From: Saccharopolyspora erythraea NRRL 2338
Lineage (GTDB): Bacteria; Actinomycetota; Actinomycetes; Mycobacteriales; Pseudonocardiaceae
Assembly: GCF_000062885.1 (NCBI RefSeq)
Contig: NC_009142.1
Coordinates: forward strand, 930,001-994,000
Length of the DNA stretch: 64,000 nt
Reading direction: 5' to 3'
Positions within the stretch are counted from its first letter, which is position 1, and each line of letters opens with the position of its first letter. The translations under genes were made by a program, and so were the position numbers. Under the pieces are notes generated by a model. That model saw nothing but the letters and a program-made list of their open reading frames with translations, was not told where the DNA came from and searched no databases. Below are positions 20,702 to 28,200 of the stretch, in pieces.

Positions 20702-20735
20702 CGCGGCCCCGCTCCGTCTCCGGAGCAGGGCCGCG
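20702..20735 (-). terminator. Terminator hairpin of the S10 peptidase gene
   Basis: CGCGGCCC-C-GCTCCG pairs with CGGAGC-A-GGGCCGCG, giving 14 pairs with one mismatch and a four-base loop. It lies 28 bases beyond the peptidase stop codon, between convergent genes, and may act on both strands. Confidence 0.75.
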
Positions 20736-20762
20736 GTCAACGCCGAGCGCGTCGTCCGTCCA

Positions 20763-22241
20763 CTAAGGACGTTCGCCCGACACGAAGGCCGCCAGGTCCG
20801 CCGACTGCTGGATCCGCGACGGCTCGTGCACGTACATCATGTGCCCCGCGTCGTAGTAGCGGACCTCGATGTTCTCCCGCAGCTGCGGCGGGATCGTCAG
20901 CCGGGCCAGCACGTGCTCGGCGGCGAAGTGCGGCGTGGCGCCGTCGGTGTAGCCGCAGGCGACGTGGACGCGCAGGTGCGGGTTGGCGCGCATGGCCGCG
21001 CTCAGCTTCTCCACCACCGACACCGACGCACCCTCGAACTCCTTGTACGACCAGGGCTGCACCCGGCTGCTCAGGGTCTCGTAGGGCAGGTCGTTGACGT
21101 AGTCGAGCTCGGCGCGCAGGTAGTGGTTGATGCCCGCCGCGTAGGCGCCGCGGATGCCGGAGATGCTCGGGTCGTCGGAGAAGTGCTCGCCCGCCGCGTC
21201 CGGCTCCCAGCCGGTGAACCGCCCGTCCATCCGGCCGACGGTGCGCCGCTGGTCCCGCAGCAGCTCGGTGAAGAACCGGATGTGCTCGATGCGCAGGTTG
21301 GCACGGTCGACGTAGTCCTCCGACAGACCGGTCAGCCGCGCGGTGCGGCGCACGATGTCGGCGCGCTCCTGCTCGCTCAGCCGCGCGCCGCGCGCGAGGG
21401 CGAGCGGGTAGTCGCCGGAGGCGAACTCCTCGGCCTCGGCGACCACCTCGTGCAGCGGGCGGTCGCCGTGCTTGCCGTGGTAGTGCGCGATCGCGGCGTA
21501 GGTCGGCAGGAACAGCGCGTAGGGCTGGTCGTTGCCTTCGGTGAAGCGGATGGTGCCCATGTCGAGCACCGACGAGATCAGCAGCAGGCCGTTGGGGTAG
21601 AGACCGTGGCGGTTCTGCAGGTGCTCGGCCAGCGCCGCCGCGCGCAGCGTGCCGTAGGACTCGCCCGCCAGGTACTTCGGCGACAGCCAGCGGTTGTTGC
21701 GCGAGGTCCACAGCCGGATGACCTCGGCGATCGACTCGATGTCGCGCGCGTAGCCGTGGAAGTCGGTGGCCTCCCCGCCCTCGACGGCGCGCGAGTAGCC
21801 GGTCGACACCGGGTCGATGAACACCAGGTCGCTGTGCGCCAGCAGGGTTTCGGCGTTGTCGGCCAGGCCGTAGGGCGGGGCGGCGAGGTCGCCGGCGTCG
21901 CCGGAGAGCACGCGGCGGGGGCCGAGCACGCCCAGGTGCAGCCAGACGCTCGACGAGCCGGGGCCGCCGTTGAAGGCGAAGGTGACCGGTCGGCTGGTGC
22001 CGGGCTCGACGTCGGCGACGTAGGCGGTGAGGAAGACCTCGGCCTTGGGCTTGAAGCCCTCGAACCTGCCGTCCTTGAAGGTCTCCTCCCGCAGCACGAT
22101 CCGCCCGGTCGTGGCCGTGTAGGGCAGTTCGCCGCCGTCCACGGTGATCGAGTGGTGCGTGCTGACCAGATCGTCGACGGGCTCGGCCGGAGCGGTCGCT
22201 TCCTTGGTGGCCTCGTCGTTGTTCGCTTCGCTGGCTGCCAT
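20763..22241 (-). CDS. Peptidase S10 (serine carboxypeptidase-like) family protein
   Basis: The 492-residue alpha/beta-hydrolase-fold protein has FNGGPGSSS forming the oxyanion region, the catalytic serine in AGESYGT, and DAGHMMY with the probable catalytic histidine near the C-terminus. These mark bacterial S10 peptidases. No signal peptide is visible, since the N-terminus is acidic and Ala/Glu-rich, so it is likely cytosolic. Many bacterial members are poorly characterised, so the substrate is unknown. The ATG at 22241 is chosen because upstream codons overlap the divergent glycosylase promoter region and lack family sequence. Confidence 0.87.
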   Translation of the reverse strand: MAASEANNDEATKEATAPAEPVDDLVSTHHSITVDGGELPYTATTGRIVLREETFKDGRFEGFKPKAEVFLTAYVADVEPGTSRPVTFAFNGGPGSSSVWLHLGVLGPRRVLSGDAGDLAAPPYGLADNAETLLAHSDLVFIDPVSTGYSRAVEGGEATDFHGYARDIESIAEVIRLWTSRNNRWLSPKYLAGESYGTLRAAALAEHLQNRHGLYPNGLLLISSVLDMGTIRFTEGNDQPYALFLPTYAAIAHYHGKHGDRPLHEVVAEAEEFASGDYPLALARGARLSEQERADIVRRTARLTGLSEDYVDRANLRIEHIRFFTELLRDQRRTVGRMDGRFTGWEPDAAGEHFSDDPSISGIRGAYAAGINHYLRAELDYVNDLPYETLSSRVQPWSYKEFEGASVSVVEKLSAAMRANPHLRVHVACGYTDGATPHFAAEHVLARLTIPPQLRENIEVRYYDAGHMMYVHEPSRIQQSADLAAFVSGERP

Positions 22242-22301
22242 ACCCCGCACTTTACGTGCCGCGAGACGCGGACCGTTCCCGTTTCTGGGAAGGTGGCTGG
22301 G

Positions 22302-23072
22302 GTGATCCCCGGACCATCCCGACTCATCGACGACCCGGTCGAGGACCCGTCGGCGGCCGCGGGCGGCGCCGCCGACCTCGGCGAGCTGGACGAGGCCATC
22401 ACGCGCTGCACCGCCTGCCCGCGGCTGGTCGCGTGGCGCGAGGAGGTCGCGATGGTCAAGCGGGCGGCGTTCCGCGACCAGCCCTACTGGGGCAGGCCCG
22501 TCCCCGGCTTCGGGCCGGCGGACGCGGCGCTGGGGATCGTGGGGCTCGCGCCGGCCGCGCACGGGGCCAACCGGACCGGCCGGATGTTCACCGGCGACCG
22601 GTCCGGTGACGTGCTCTACCGCGCGATGTACGACGTAGGCCTCGCATCGCAGCCAGAAGCGCACGGCCTCGACGACGGGCTGGTGCTGCGCGGAGCGCGC
22701 ATCGTCTCGCCGGTCCGCTGCGCGCCTCCGGCGAACAAGCCCACGCCGGGCGAGCGCGACACGTGCGCCCCGTGGCTGGCCCGCGAGCTGGAACTGCTGC
22801 GGCCGACGCTGCGCGCGGTCGTCGTGCTCGGCGCCTTCGGCTGGCAGGCGCTGCTGCCGATCCTCGGCGCCGCCGCGTGGCGGATCCCGTCACCGCGGCC
22901 GAAGTTCGGCCACGGCGCCCACGCCGAGCTGCCCGCGGCCGACGGCGGCCCGCCCCTGCACCTGCTGGGCTGCTACCACGTCAGCCAGCGCAACACCCAG
23001 ACCGGCAAGCTGACCCCGGAGATGCTGCGCGCCGTGCTTGAGCAGGCGAAGGACCTTGCCGGGATCGGGTGA
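22302..23072 (+). CDS. Uracil-DNA glycosylase (family 4/5 iron-sulfur type)
   Basis: The enzyme excises uracil or deaminated bases from DNA in base-excision repair. The 256-residue protein has CTACPRL near residue 40 and CAPP...TCAPWL around residue 145 supplying cluster cysteines. The active-site loop is GLAPAAHGANRTG, which has Ala where family 1 enzymes have Asp and so resembles family 5 (UdgB). The DNA-insertion motif is CYHVSQRNTQTGKLT. GTG at 22302 is the likely start; a GTG three codons earlier is possible. It is divergent from the peptidase gene. Confidence 0.9.
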   Translation: MIPGPSRLIDDPVEDPSAAAGGAADLGELDEAITRCTACPRLVAWREEVAMVKRAAFRDQPYWGRPVPGFGPADAALGIVGLAPAAHGANRTGRMFTGDRSGDVLYRAMYDVGLASQPEAHGLDDGLVLRGARIVSPVRCAPPANKPTPGERDTCAPWLARELELLRPTLRAVVVLGAFGWQALLPILGAAAWRIPSPRPKFGHGAHAELPAADGGPPLHLLGCYHVSQRNTQTGKLTPEMLRAVLEQAKDLAGIG

Positions 23073-23088
23073 GGCTCAACCCCCGTGC

Positions 23089-23120
23089 ATAACGCTTGCC
23101 GTTATTAACGTGCTACGTTA
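23089..23120. promoter_or_regulatory. Double palindromic operator upstream of higBA
   Basis: Two perfect palindromes lie end to end: ATAACG-N5-CGTTAT (23089-23105) and TAACG-N5-CGTTA (23106-23120). Together they give four TAACG/CGTTA half-sites. They lie just before the toxin gene, as expected for autoregulation by the HigA-type antitoxin. Operator identity is inferred. Confidence 0.75.
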
Positions 23121-23122
23121 AG

Positions 23123-23407
23123 ATGATGCTGCGATCTTTCGCTGACAAGGAGACCGAGCGTGTATGGCAACGACGACGTTCGCGGATGCTCGATCCGAAG
23201 GTTCAGCGGGCGGCTCTGCGTAAGCTCGCCATCCTTGATGCGGCGGAGACCGTGGAAGACCTGCGAGTCCCACCTGGAAACCAACTGGAGAAGCTGAACG
23301 GAGATCGGGTCGGCCAGTACAGCATCCGGATCAACCAGCAGTGGCGGATCCGCTTTGAGTGGACATCAGCCGGGCCCGAGAACGTCGAGATCGTGGACTA
23401 CCACTGA
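23123..23407 (+). CDS. higB: HigB-type toxin (RelE superfamily)
   Basis: This is a 94-residue mRNA-interferase-type toxin. The sequence shows the HigB pattern: ML-SF-DKETE at the start, then LRVPPGNQLEKL, GQYSIRINQQWRIRFEW and a C-terminal VEIVDYH. The RINQQWRI region supplies the basic and aromatic residues used on the ribosome. Toxin comes before antitoxin, the usual higBA order. Two successive ATGs (23123 and 23126) are candidates with little ribosome site, suggesting weak or leaderless translation next to the palindromic operator. Confidence 0.9.
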   Translation: MMLRSFADKETERVWQRRRSRMLDPKVQRAALRKLAILDAAETVEDLRVPPGNQLEKLNGDRVGQYSIRINQQWRIRFEWTSAGPENVEIVDYH

Positions 23408-23419
23408 AGGGAGCTGACG

Positions 23420-23719
23420 ATGTCTGACGAGTGCGTCATGCCTCCGGTTCATCCCGGGGAAGTCCTGGCCGAGGAGTACTTGGAGCCGCTCGGCGTCACA
23501 CAGCACCGGTTGGCCGTGGCGATCGGCGTTCCGCCGCGCCGGATCAACGAGATCGTGCACGGCAAGCGTGGGATCTCGGCCGACACGGCGCTGCGGCTCG
23601 CGCGCTTCTTCGGCACCTCCGAGAGGTTCTGGCTCAATCTTCAGTCGCGCTACGACTTGGAACGTGAGAGGGACGCCCTCGCTGACACGTTGGACCGGAT
23701 CCAACCGCTGTCCGTGTGA
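23420..23719 (+). CDS. higA: HigA-type antitoxin (XRE helix-turn-helix)
   Basis: The 99-residue antitoxin has HPGEVLAEEYLEPLGVTQHRLA leading into a helix-turn-helix (about residues 25-60) with the recognition region PPRRINEIVHGKRGIS. The helix RLARFFGTSERFWLNLQ that follows is diagnostic of HigA. It neutralises the toxin from the preceding gene and probably represses the pair through the 23089-23120 palindromes. The ATG is 12 bp after the toxin stop, with GGGAG upstream. Confidence 0.93.
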   Translation: MSDECVMPPVHPGEVLAEEYLEPLGVTQHRLAVAIGVPPRRINEIVHGKRGISADTALRLARFFGTSERFWLNLQSRYDLERERDALADTLDRIQPLSV

Positions 23720-23749
23720 TCAGACGCCCAGGCCTCCGGCGATCGATGT

Positions 23750-24015
23750 TTACTGACCGGTGAATTCGCCCGTGAGCAGCGGCATGGCTTTGCCGATCGC
23801 TTCCTTGACCTCAGGGAGTTCGAGCGAGGCGGTGTGGTGTTCCTTGCTCTTCCATACCTCGGTGACCCAGTCGTGTCCTCGTCGGAATCCGACGTGCTCA
23901 CGACGTAGAGCTCGCATCCGTGGTGGCGCAGGTTCTCGACGCCGCTGAGAAGCAGGGACACGGCCTCGTCGCGGTGGCCCGGCTTGGTCTTCATCGAGGC
24001 GATGTAGCCGTACAT
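23750..24015 (-). pseudogene. Antibiotic biosynthesis monooxygenase (ABM) gene with frameshift
   Basis: The first part (from ATG 24015) reads MYGYIASMKTKPGHRDEAV and continues to ELYVVSTSDSDED in a normal ABM dimeric-barrel pattern. The continuation WVTEVWKSKEHH and PEVKEAIGKAMPLLTGEFT lies in another frame and ends at 23750. One base appears to be missing near 23880, in the ACGACTGGG stretch, where related proteins continue into a Trp-Val-Thr-Glu strand. The gene is broken, or the sequence has an indel error. An intact product would be about 88 residues. Confidence 0.7.
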
Positions 24016-24082
24016 CGACGTGCCTTTCCCGGTGCGGACGTTCCCTCGGCAGCCTGGCACTTGGCCCTGCCAGTCCGCTCGC

Positions 24083-24889
24083 TCAGCTCTGCCACGCCTC
24101 GTCCGGCACCGACGGCAGCGTTTCGCCGGTCTCCAGCAGCGTCTTGAGGTCGGAGAGCAGGTGCGGCCAGCCGGTGCTGACCATCTGCCGCATCGTGCTG
24201 CCGTCGGGGAAGTCGTCGTGGATGACGGTGAGCTTGACCGTCTGCCCGAGCGGTTCGATCTCGAACGTGACCTTCGACCGGCTCTCTGCGGCGAGCGTCG
24301 CGAGCAGGTCGTCGATGCCCGCGGCGGCAGCCCATTCCGGAGTCGGCGTGTGCCAGGTGTAGGAGAGCCGGCGGTACGGCTCGGACTCCAGCACGACCTG
24401 CTCCGGATCAGCGGTGCGTTGCCCGTTCTCCTCCCAGATCATCGGCGATCCCGGGCGCCAGTCGGTTTCGAAGGCGACGCCCCAGTACCGGCGGGTGAAA
24501 GCCGGATCGGTGAGGGCCTGCCACAACTTCTCCGGCGTGGTCCTGATGAACGTGGTGTACGCGAAAGCGGAATCGCTCATCGGTGCTGGCTCCAATGCTC
24601 GCTTGAGATCGGCAAGTGCCTCCGCGCGCCGCCGGCCGTACTGGTCCATCCAGCGTTCGGCGATCGCGTTGATCGGCGCGGCGTTCAGGTAGTGGAACTT
24701 CTCCCGGCCGCGACGGACCGTGGTGACCAGGTTGGCCTGCTCGAGCACCGCGAGGTGCTTGCTGACCGACTGCCGGGCCATGGCCAGGCAGTCGCACAGC
24801 TCGCGCAGCGGCTGCCCGTTGCGGGCGTTGAGGCTGTCGAGAAGCCGGCGCCGGTTCGGGTCGGCCAACGCCCTGAAGACCTCGTCCAT
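24083..24889 (-). CDS. ArsR-type HTH fused to SRPBCC (AHSA1-like) domain
   Basis: The 268-residue protein joins two families. Residues 1-100 are an ArsR winged helix (VFRALADPNRRRLLDSL, recognition helix around RQSVSKHLAVLEQANLV). Residues 105-268 are an AHSA1/SRPBCC ligand-binding fold (FIRTTPEKLWQALTDP, RRYWGVAFETDW, GWPHLLSDLKTLLE). No metal-binding cysteine pair typical of ArsR metal sensors is seen in the recognition helix. The fold suggests a repressor sensing a hydrophobic small molecule. AGGGAGC precedes the ATG. Two palindromes upstream are likely its own operators. Confidence 0.85.
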   Translation of the reverse strand: MDEVFRALADPNRRRLLDSLNARNGQPLRELCDCLAMARQSVSKHLAVLEQANLVTTVRRGREKFHYLNAAPINAIAERWMDQYGRRRAEALADLKRALEPAPMSDSAFAYTTFIRTTPEKLWQALTDPAFTRRYWGVAFETDWRPGSPMIWEENGQRTADPEQVVLESEPYRRLSYTWHTPTPEWAAAAGIDDLLATLAAESRSKVTFEIEPLGQTVKLTVIHDDFPDGSTMRQMVSTGWPHLLSDLKTLLETGETLPSVPDEAWQS

Positions 24890-24914
24890 AGCTCCCTGCG
24901 CATCACCGAGAAAG

Positions 24915-24957
24915 GCAGCCTGTTGGCTGCATGAAAAATAGGCAGCCAACTGGCTGC
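24915..24957. promoter_or_regulatory. Paired palindromic operators for the ArsR-SRPBCC gene
   Basis: GCAGCC-TGTT-GGCTGC (24915-24930) and GCAGCCA-AC-TGGCTGC (24942-24957) are two 16-bp palindromes with centres 27 bp apart, 26-68 bases upstream of the ATG. Position and symmetry fit binding sites of a homodimeric repressor. Confidence 0.75.
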
Positions 24958-25395
24958 GTGTCAAGGCGCCCCAACGGGCGAAGAGGCACTGGGGGCGGCG
25001 CGTATATCGCACGATTCCCATGCCCGGCAAGGAAATTTCCGCTGAACAGCCGACGTCGCGGCGCGACCGTCGAACGATTTCCCACCGCCCCGACTTCCGT
25101 CGGATCCGCCGTGCACCGGCTCATACGTGCACAAAGGGCCCAGGAAACGGGACCTTCGCCTCTGGTGCGCGTGCCGCGGTGTTTCGTCGATCACGGCGCC
25201 GCGTCGCGAAGTCCGGTAGGGTGGCGGCACCGTCACGGACGCCGGTCGATTTGCCCCCTCGCATCCGCTTTCCGGGTACGCACCGCTCCCGAGCGCCTAC
25301 CCAGCGTCGATCGTGATCGACGACACTCGCGACTGGCGTCACATTAAGGGGGGTCTCCGCAGCGCTGCGCCGGTCTGTGGTGCGAACATTGCGGC
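24958..25395. other. Intergenic region upstream of the NADH dehydrogenase gene
   Basis: There are about 440 bases without a convincing gene. It should hold divergent promoters. I could not place convincing -35/-10 pairs. The mid-part is less GC-rich than the flanking genes. Confidence 0.35.
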
Positions 25396-26718
25396 ATGGC
25401 TGGTCAATCCGATCCCACCCGGATTCTCATCCTCGGCGGCGGTTACGTCGGCATGTACACGGCGCTCCACCTTCAGAAGAAGCTCGGGCGCCGTGAAGCC
25501 TCCGTGACGGTCGTCGACCCTCAGCCGCACATGACCTACCAGCCCTTCCTGCCGGAGGCTGCCGCGGGTTCGGTCGAACCCCGGCACGTGGTAGCGCCAC
25601 TGCGACGAGTGCTCAAGCGGTGCCATGTGATCACCGCCGCGGTCACTGAGATCAACAACAGTGACAAGGTCGTCACGGTCAACAACCCCCAGACCGGTTC
25701 CGAGACCCTGGAGTACGACCTGCTGGTCGTGGCGCTCGGGTCCGTCTCCCGTCTCCTGCCGATCCCCGGGCTCGCCGAACAGGGCATCAGCCTCAAGACC
25801 GTCGGCGAGGCGATCTACCTGCGCAACCACGTGCTGGCGAAGATGGACGCCGCCGCCAACACCGACGACGAGGAGCTGCGCAAGCGGCTGCTCACCTTCA
25901 CCTTCGTCGGTGGCGGGTTCGCAGGCGGTGAGGCCCTCGCCGAGCTCGAGGACATGGCCCGGTACGCCACCCGCTACTACTCGAACATCACGCCCGAGGA
26001 CATGAGCTGGGTCCTCGTCGAGGCCGCCGGGCGCGTCATGCCCGAGGTCAGCGAGAAGATGGGCGTCTACGTCGTCAAGGCGCTCGAGGAACGCGGCATC
26101 AAGGTCTACCTCAACACCTTCCTGAAGTCGGTCGAGGGCGGCCACGCGGTGCTCTCCGACGGCACCGAGTTCGACACCGACACGCTGGTGTGGAACGCGG
26201 GCGTGAAGGCCAACCCGGTGCTCAAGAACAGCGACCTGCCGCTGGACGAGCGCGGCCGCATCCGCGCCACCGCGCACCTGCAGGTCGAGGGCGTGTCCAA
26301 CGTGTGGGCGGCCGGTGACTGCTCGGCGGTCCCGGACCTGTCCAAGACCGAGGACGACCCGACGGCCACCTGCGCCCCGTCGGCGCAGCACGCGGTCCGC
26401 CAGGCCGACCAGCTCGCCAAGAACGTGCTGGCCAGCATGCGGGGCAAGGCGACCAAGGAGTACAAGCACGCCTACGCCGGCTCGGTCGCCGGTCTGGGCC
26501 TGTACAAGGGTGTCGCCGACGTCTACGGCTTCAAGGCCAAGGGCTTCATCGCGTGGTTCATGCACCGCTCGTACCACGTGAGCCGGATGCCCACGTTCAA
26601 CCGCAAGCTGCGCATCATCATCGACTGGACGCTGGCGTTCATGTTCAAGCGCGAGGCGGTTTCGATGGGCCAGATCCAGGACCCGAAGGCCGACTTCGAG
26701 CGGGCTGCCGCGAGCTGA
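25396..26718 (+). CDS. Type II NADH dehydrogenase (NAD(P)/FAD-dependent oxidoreductase)
   Basis: The 440-residue flavoprotein oxidises NADH and reduces quinone without proton pumping, on the inner face of the membrane. The FAD dinucleotide fold is ILGGGYVGMYTALHL at residues 10-24, and the NAD-binding fold is FVGGGFAGGEALAEL around 170-185. The FAD contact AAGDCSAVPD is near 315, and CAPSAQHAVRQA follows. The C-terminal segment with GFIAWFMHRSYHV and a hydrophobic/basic stretch fits peripheral membrane attachment. The ATG is the first in frame. Confidence 0.92.
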   Translation: MAGQSDPTRILILGGGYVGMYTALHLQKKLGRREASVTVVDPQPHMTYQPFLPEAAAGSVEPRHVVAPLRRVLKRCHVITAAVTEINNSDKVVTVNNPQTGSETLEYDLLVVALGSVSRLLPIPGLAEQGISLKTVGEAIYLRNHVLAKMDAAANTDDEELRKRLLTFTFVGGGFAGGEALAELEDMARYATRYYSNITPEDMSWVLVEAAGRVMPEVSEKMGVYVVKALEERGIKVYLNTFLKSVEGGHAVLSDGTEFDTDTLVWNAGVKANPVLKNSDLPLDERGRIRATAHLQVEGVSNVWAAGDCSAVPDLSKTEDDPTATCAPSAQHAVRQADQLAKNVLASMRGKATKEYKHAYAGSVAGLGLYKGVADVYGFKAKGFIAWFMHRSYHVSRMPTFNRKLRIIIDWTLAFMFKREAVSMGQIQDPKADFERAAAS

Positions 26719-26747
26719 GTCCCGGGCAGGCCGGCGCATCCGCCGAC

Positions 26748-26780
26748 ACGCCGCGTGTCCGCCCGGGCACGCGGCGTTTT
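26748..26780 (+). terminator. Intrinsic terminator after the NADH dehydrogenase gene
   Basis: ACGCCGCGTG (26748-26757) pairs with CACGCGGCGT (26768-26777), with a 10-base loop and TTTT at 26777-26780. It lies about 30 bases after the stop codon. Confidence 0.85.
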
Positions 26781-26923
26781 CATGTCCGGCCCAGGCTCGT
26801 TATTGCTCCGTGCAGGGGACCGGAGAGGCCGGTTATCCTTGACAATCCGTAGTGGGTAATCGAAGACTTGACCTTGTCTTCACCTGAAAGGATGGCTGAT
26901 TCGCGTGGGAAGGGGTGAATCCC

Positions 26924-27043
26924 TTGACGCTTGAAGAACTCGCTGCGCTGGTGCGCAGCGGAGAGATCGAGGATGGCCCGGTCGCGGACTTCGCCGCCGA
27001 CTACCACGAAGCCGCGCGGATCTTCCGCAAGAAGGACGACTGA
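26924..27043 (+). CDS. 39-residue peptide upstream of the ATP-grasp gene (candidate substrate)
   Basis: A short frame starts at TTG 26924 with AAGGGGTG six to seven bases upstream; a GTG at 26915 would add three residues. It ends with TGA two bases before the ATP-grasp ATG. The peptide opens TLEELAALVRSGEIED and ends in a highly charged FRKKDD. It has no signal or membrane segment. The close linkage to an MvdC/D-like ATP-grasp enzyme suggests that it may be that enzyme's peptide substrate or a small regulatory partner. Its C-terminus has Lys and Asp residues but no clear repeated Thr/Glu core. A perfect TTGACA at 26839-26844 could be the operon -35 box, but the matching -10 is poor. Confidence 0.55.
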   Translation: MTLEELAALVRSGEIEDGPVADFAADYHEAARIFRKKDD

Positions 27044-27045
27044 CG

Positions 27046-28200
27046 ATGACCGAGGCCGAAGGGCGGCAGGAGGACCTCGCGCGACCGTTCGGTCCCGGCT
27101 CCGCCCTTCCGGCCCGGGGGGGTGCGGTGCGCCCCACGCCGCTGCTGCTGCAGGGCCAGGACTACTTCTTCCGGTCACCGGACACCGACCTGGACTTCCA
27201 GGACCGCATGTTCCGCGCGGACCTGGTCAGCGACGGGTCGGTCGACCCGGTCCCGTGCGTCCTGGTGCTGGCCCGCGCCGCGGACATGGAGATGAACGAG
27301 CTTTCCCTGGCGCTGGCCGAGCACAACATCCGGATGGTGCGGGTGGACGCCGACCGCTGCCTGGACCTCGCGCTGACGGTCTACACCGACGCGCCGCTGA
27401 TCGAGTTCCAGCGCTGGCTGCTGCGTCCGGTGCTGGTGTGGCGCAGGCACTTCGACATCACCGCCGTGCCGGTCGACCCGACGACCGTGCACGGCGCCTA
27501 CGTGCGCGAGCAGTGGCAGGCGGTCGCGAACTGGCTGGCCTGCCGTTCGGACTGGGAGCAGGTCAACCCGGTGCGCTCCAGCGAGCACCTGGACCGGCTG
27601 ACCCAGCTGCACGACGCGGCGGCGTTCGGGCTGCGGGTGCCGCGCACCGCGGTCACCACGATGCCGGGTCGCACCCGTCCGGGCGGCGGGCGCTGCATCG
27701 TCAAGACCGCGGGCCACCACCTGCTGGAACCCGAGCCGGGCGCGCTGCGGGGACTTTTCCCGCGCCCGCTGGACATCCGCCGCACGCACGAGGCGCTGGA
27801 GCCGGCGCCGGTGCTCGTGCAGCAGTACCTCGACGCCGAGTTCGAACTCCGCGTCTTCGTCGTCGGCGAGCGGGTGATCTCCTTCCGGGTGGAGAAGCTC
27901 GACCCGGCGCAGCTGTGGGTCGACCCCGAGGCGGTCGTGGTGCGGCGGGTGGAGGTCGACCGCGCGCTCGCGGACAAGCTGCTGGCGCTGTGCCGCCACT
28001 GGAAGCTCCAGGTCGCCGCGTTCGACCTGCTGGTGACCCGCGGCGAGCCCGTCTTCCTCGAGGTCAACGTCAACTGCGACTGGCGCTGGTTCGAGAACCG
28101 CGCCGAGTGCACCGAGGTCAGCGACGAGGTCCACAGCTGGGTGCGCACCCGGTTCGGCGAGCTCGCGTCCGTGGCGGCGGCGAGCCGGGACCGGTGGTGA
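27046..28200 (+). CDS. MvdC/MvdD-like ATP-grasp ligase
   Basis: The 384-residue protein has a pre-ATP-grasp N-terminal half (CVLVLARAADMEMNEL, the RMVRVDADR strand, LRPVLVWRRHFD) resembling the graspetide ligases MvdC/MvdD. The ATP-grasp core has the nucleotide lysine in CIVKTAGHH, a VLVQQYLDAEFELRVFVV strand, and the metal-binding FLEVNVNCDW (E339, N341, N343). ATP-grasp enzymes of this group form ester or amide crosslinks in ribosomal peptides. Here the only peptide candidate is the 39-residue gene just upstream. No transporter or protease gene is adjacent. Function is inferred from fold and pairing. Confidence 0.75.
   Translation: MTEAEGRQEDLARPFGPGSALPARGGAVRPTPLLLQGQDYFFRSPDTDLDFQDRMFRADLVSDGSVDPVPCVLVLARAADMEMNELSLALAEHNIRMVRVDADRCLDLALTVYTDAPLIEFQRWLLRPVLVWRRHFDITAVPVDPTTVHGAYVREQWQAVANWLACRSDWEQVNPVRSSEHLDRLTQLHDAAAFGLRVPRTAVTTMPGRTRPGGGRCIVKTAGHHLLEPEPGALRGLFPRPLDIRRTHEALEPAPVLVQQYLDAEFELRVFVVGERVISFRVEKLDPAQLWVDPEAVVVRRVEVDRALADKLLALCRHWKLQVAAFDLLVTRGEPVFLEVNVNCDWRWFENRAECTEVSDEVHSWVRTRFGELASVAAASRDRW

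Noticed and set aside
19668-23072. An open frame of 1134 codons spanning the oppF-type gene, the S10 peptidase gene and the uracil-DNA glycosylase.
   Set aside because: Only the last 256 codons resemble a protein (the glycosylase). The rest is the shadow of real genes in GC-rich DNA.
26839-26867. A promoter with TTGACA at 26839-26844 for the peptide/ATP-grasp pair.
   Set aside because: The -35 hexamer is perfect, but the sequence at the expected -10 position (GAAGAC) is poor, so it was mentioned only within the gene entry.
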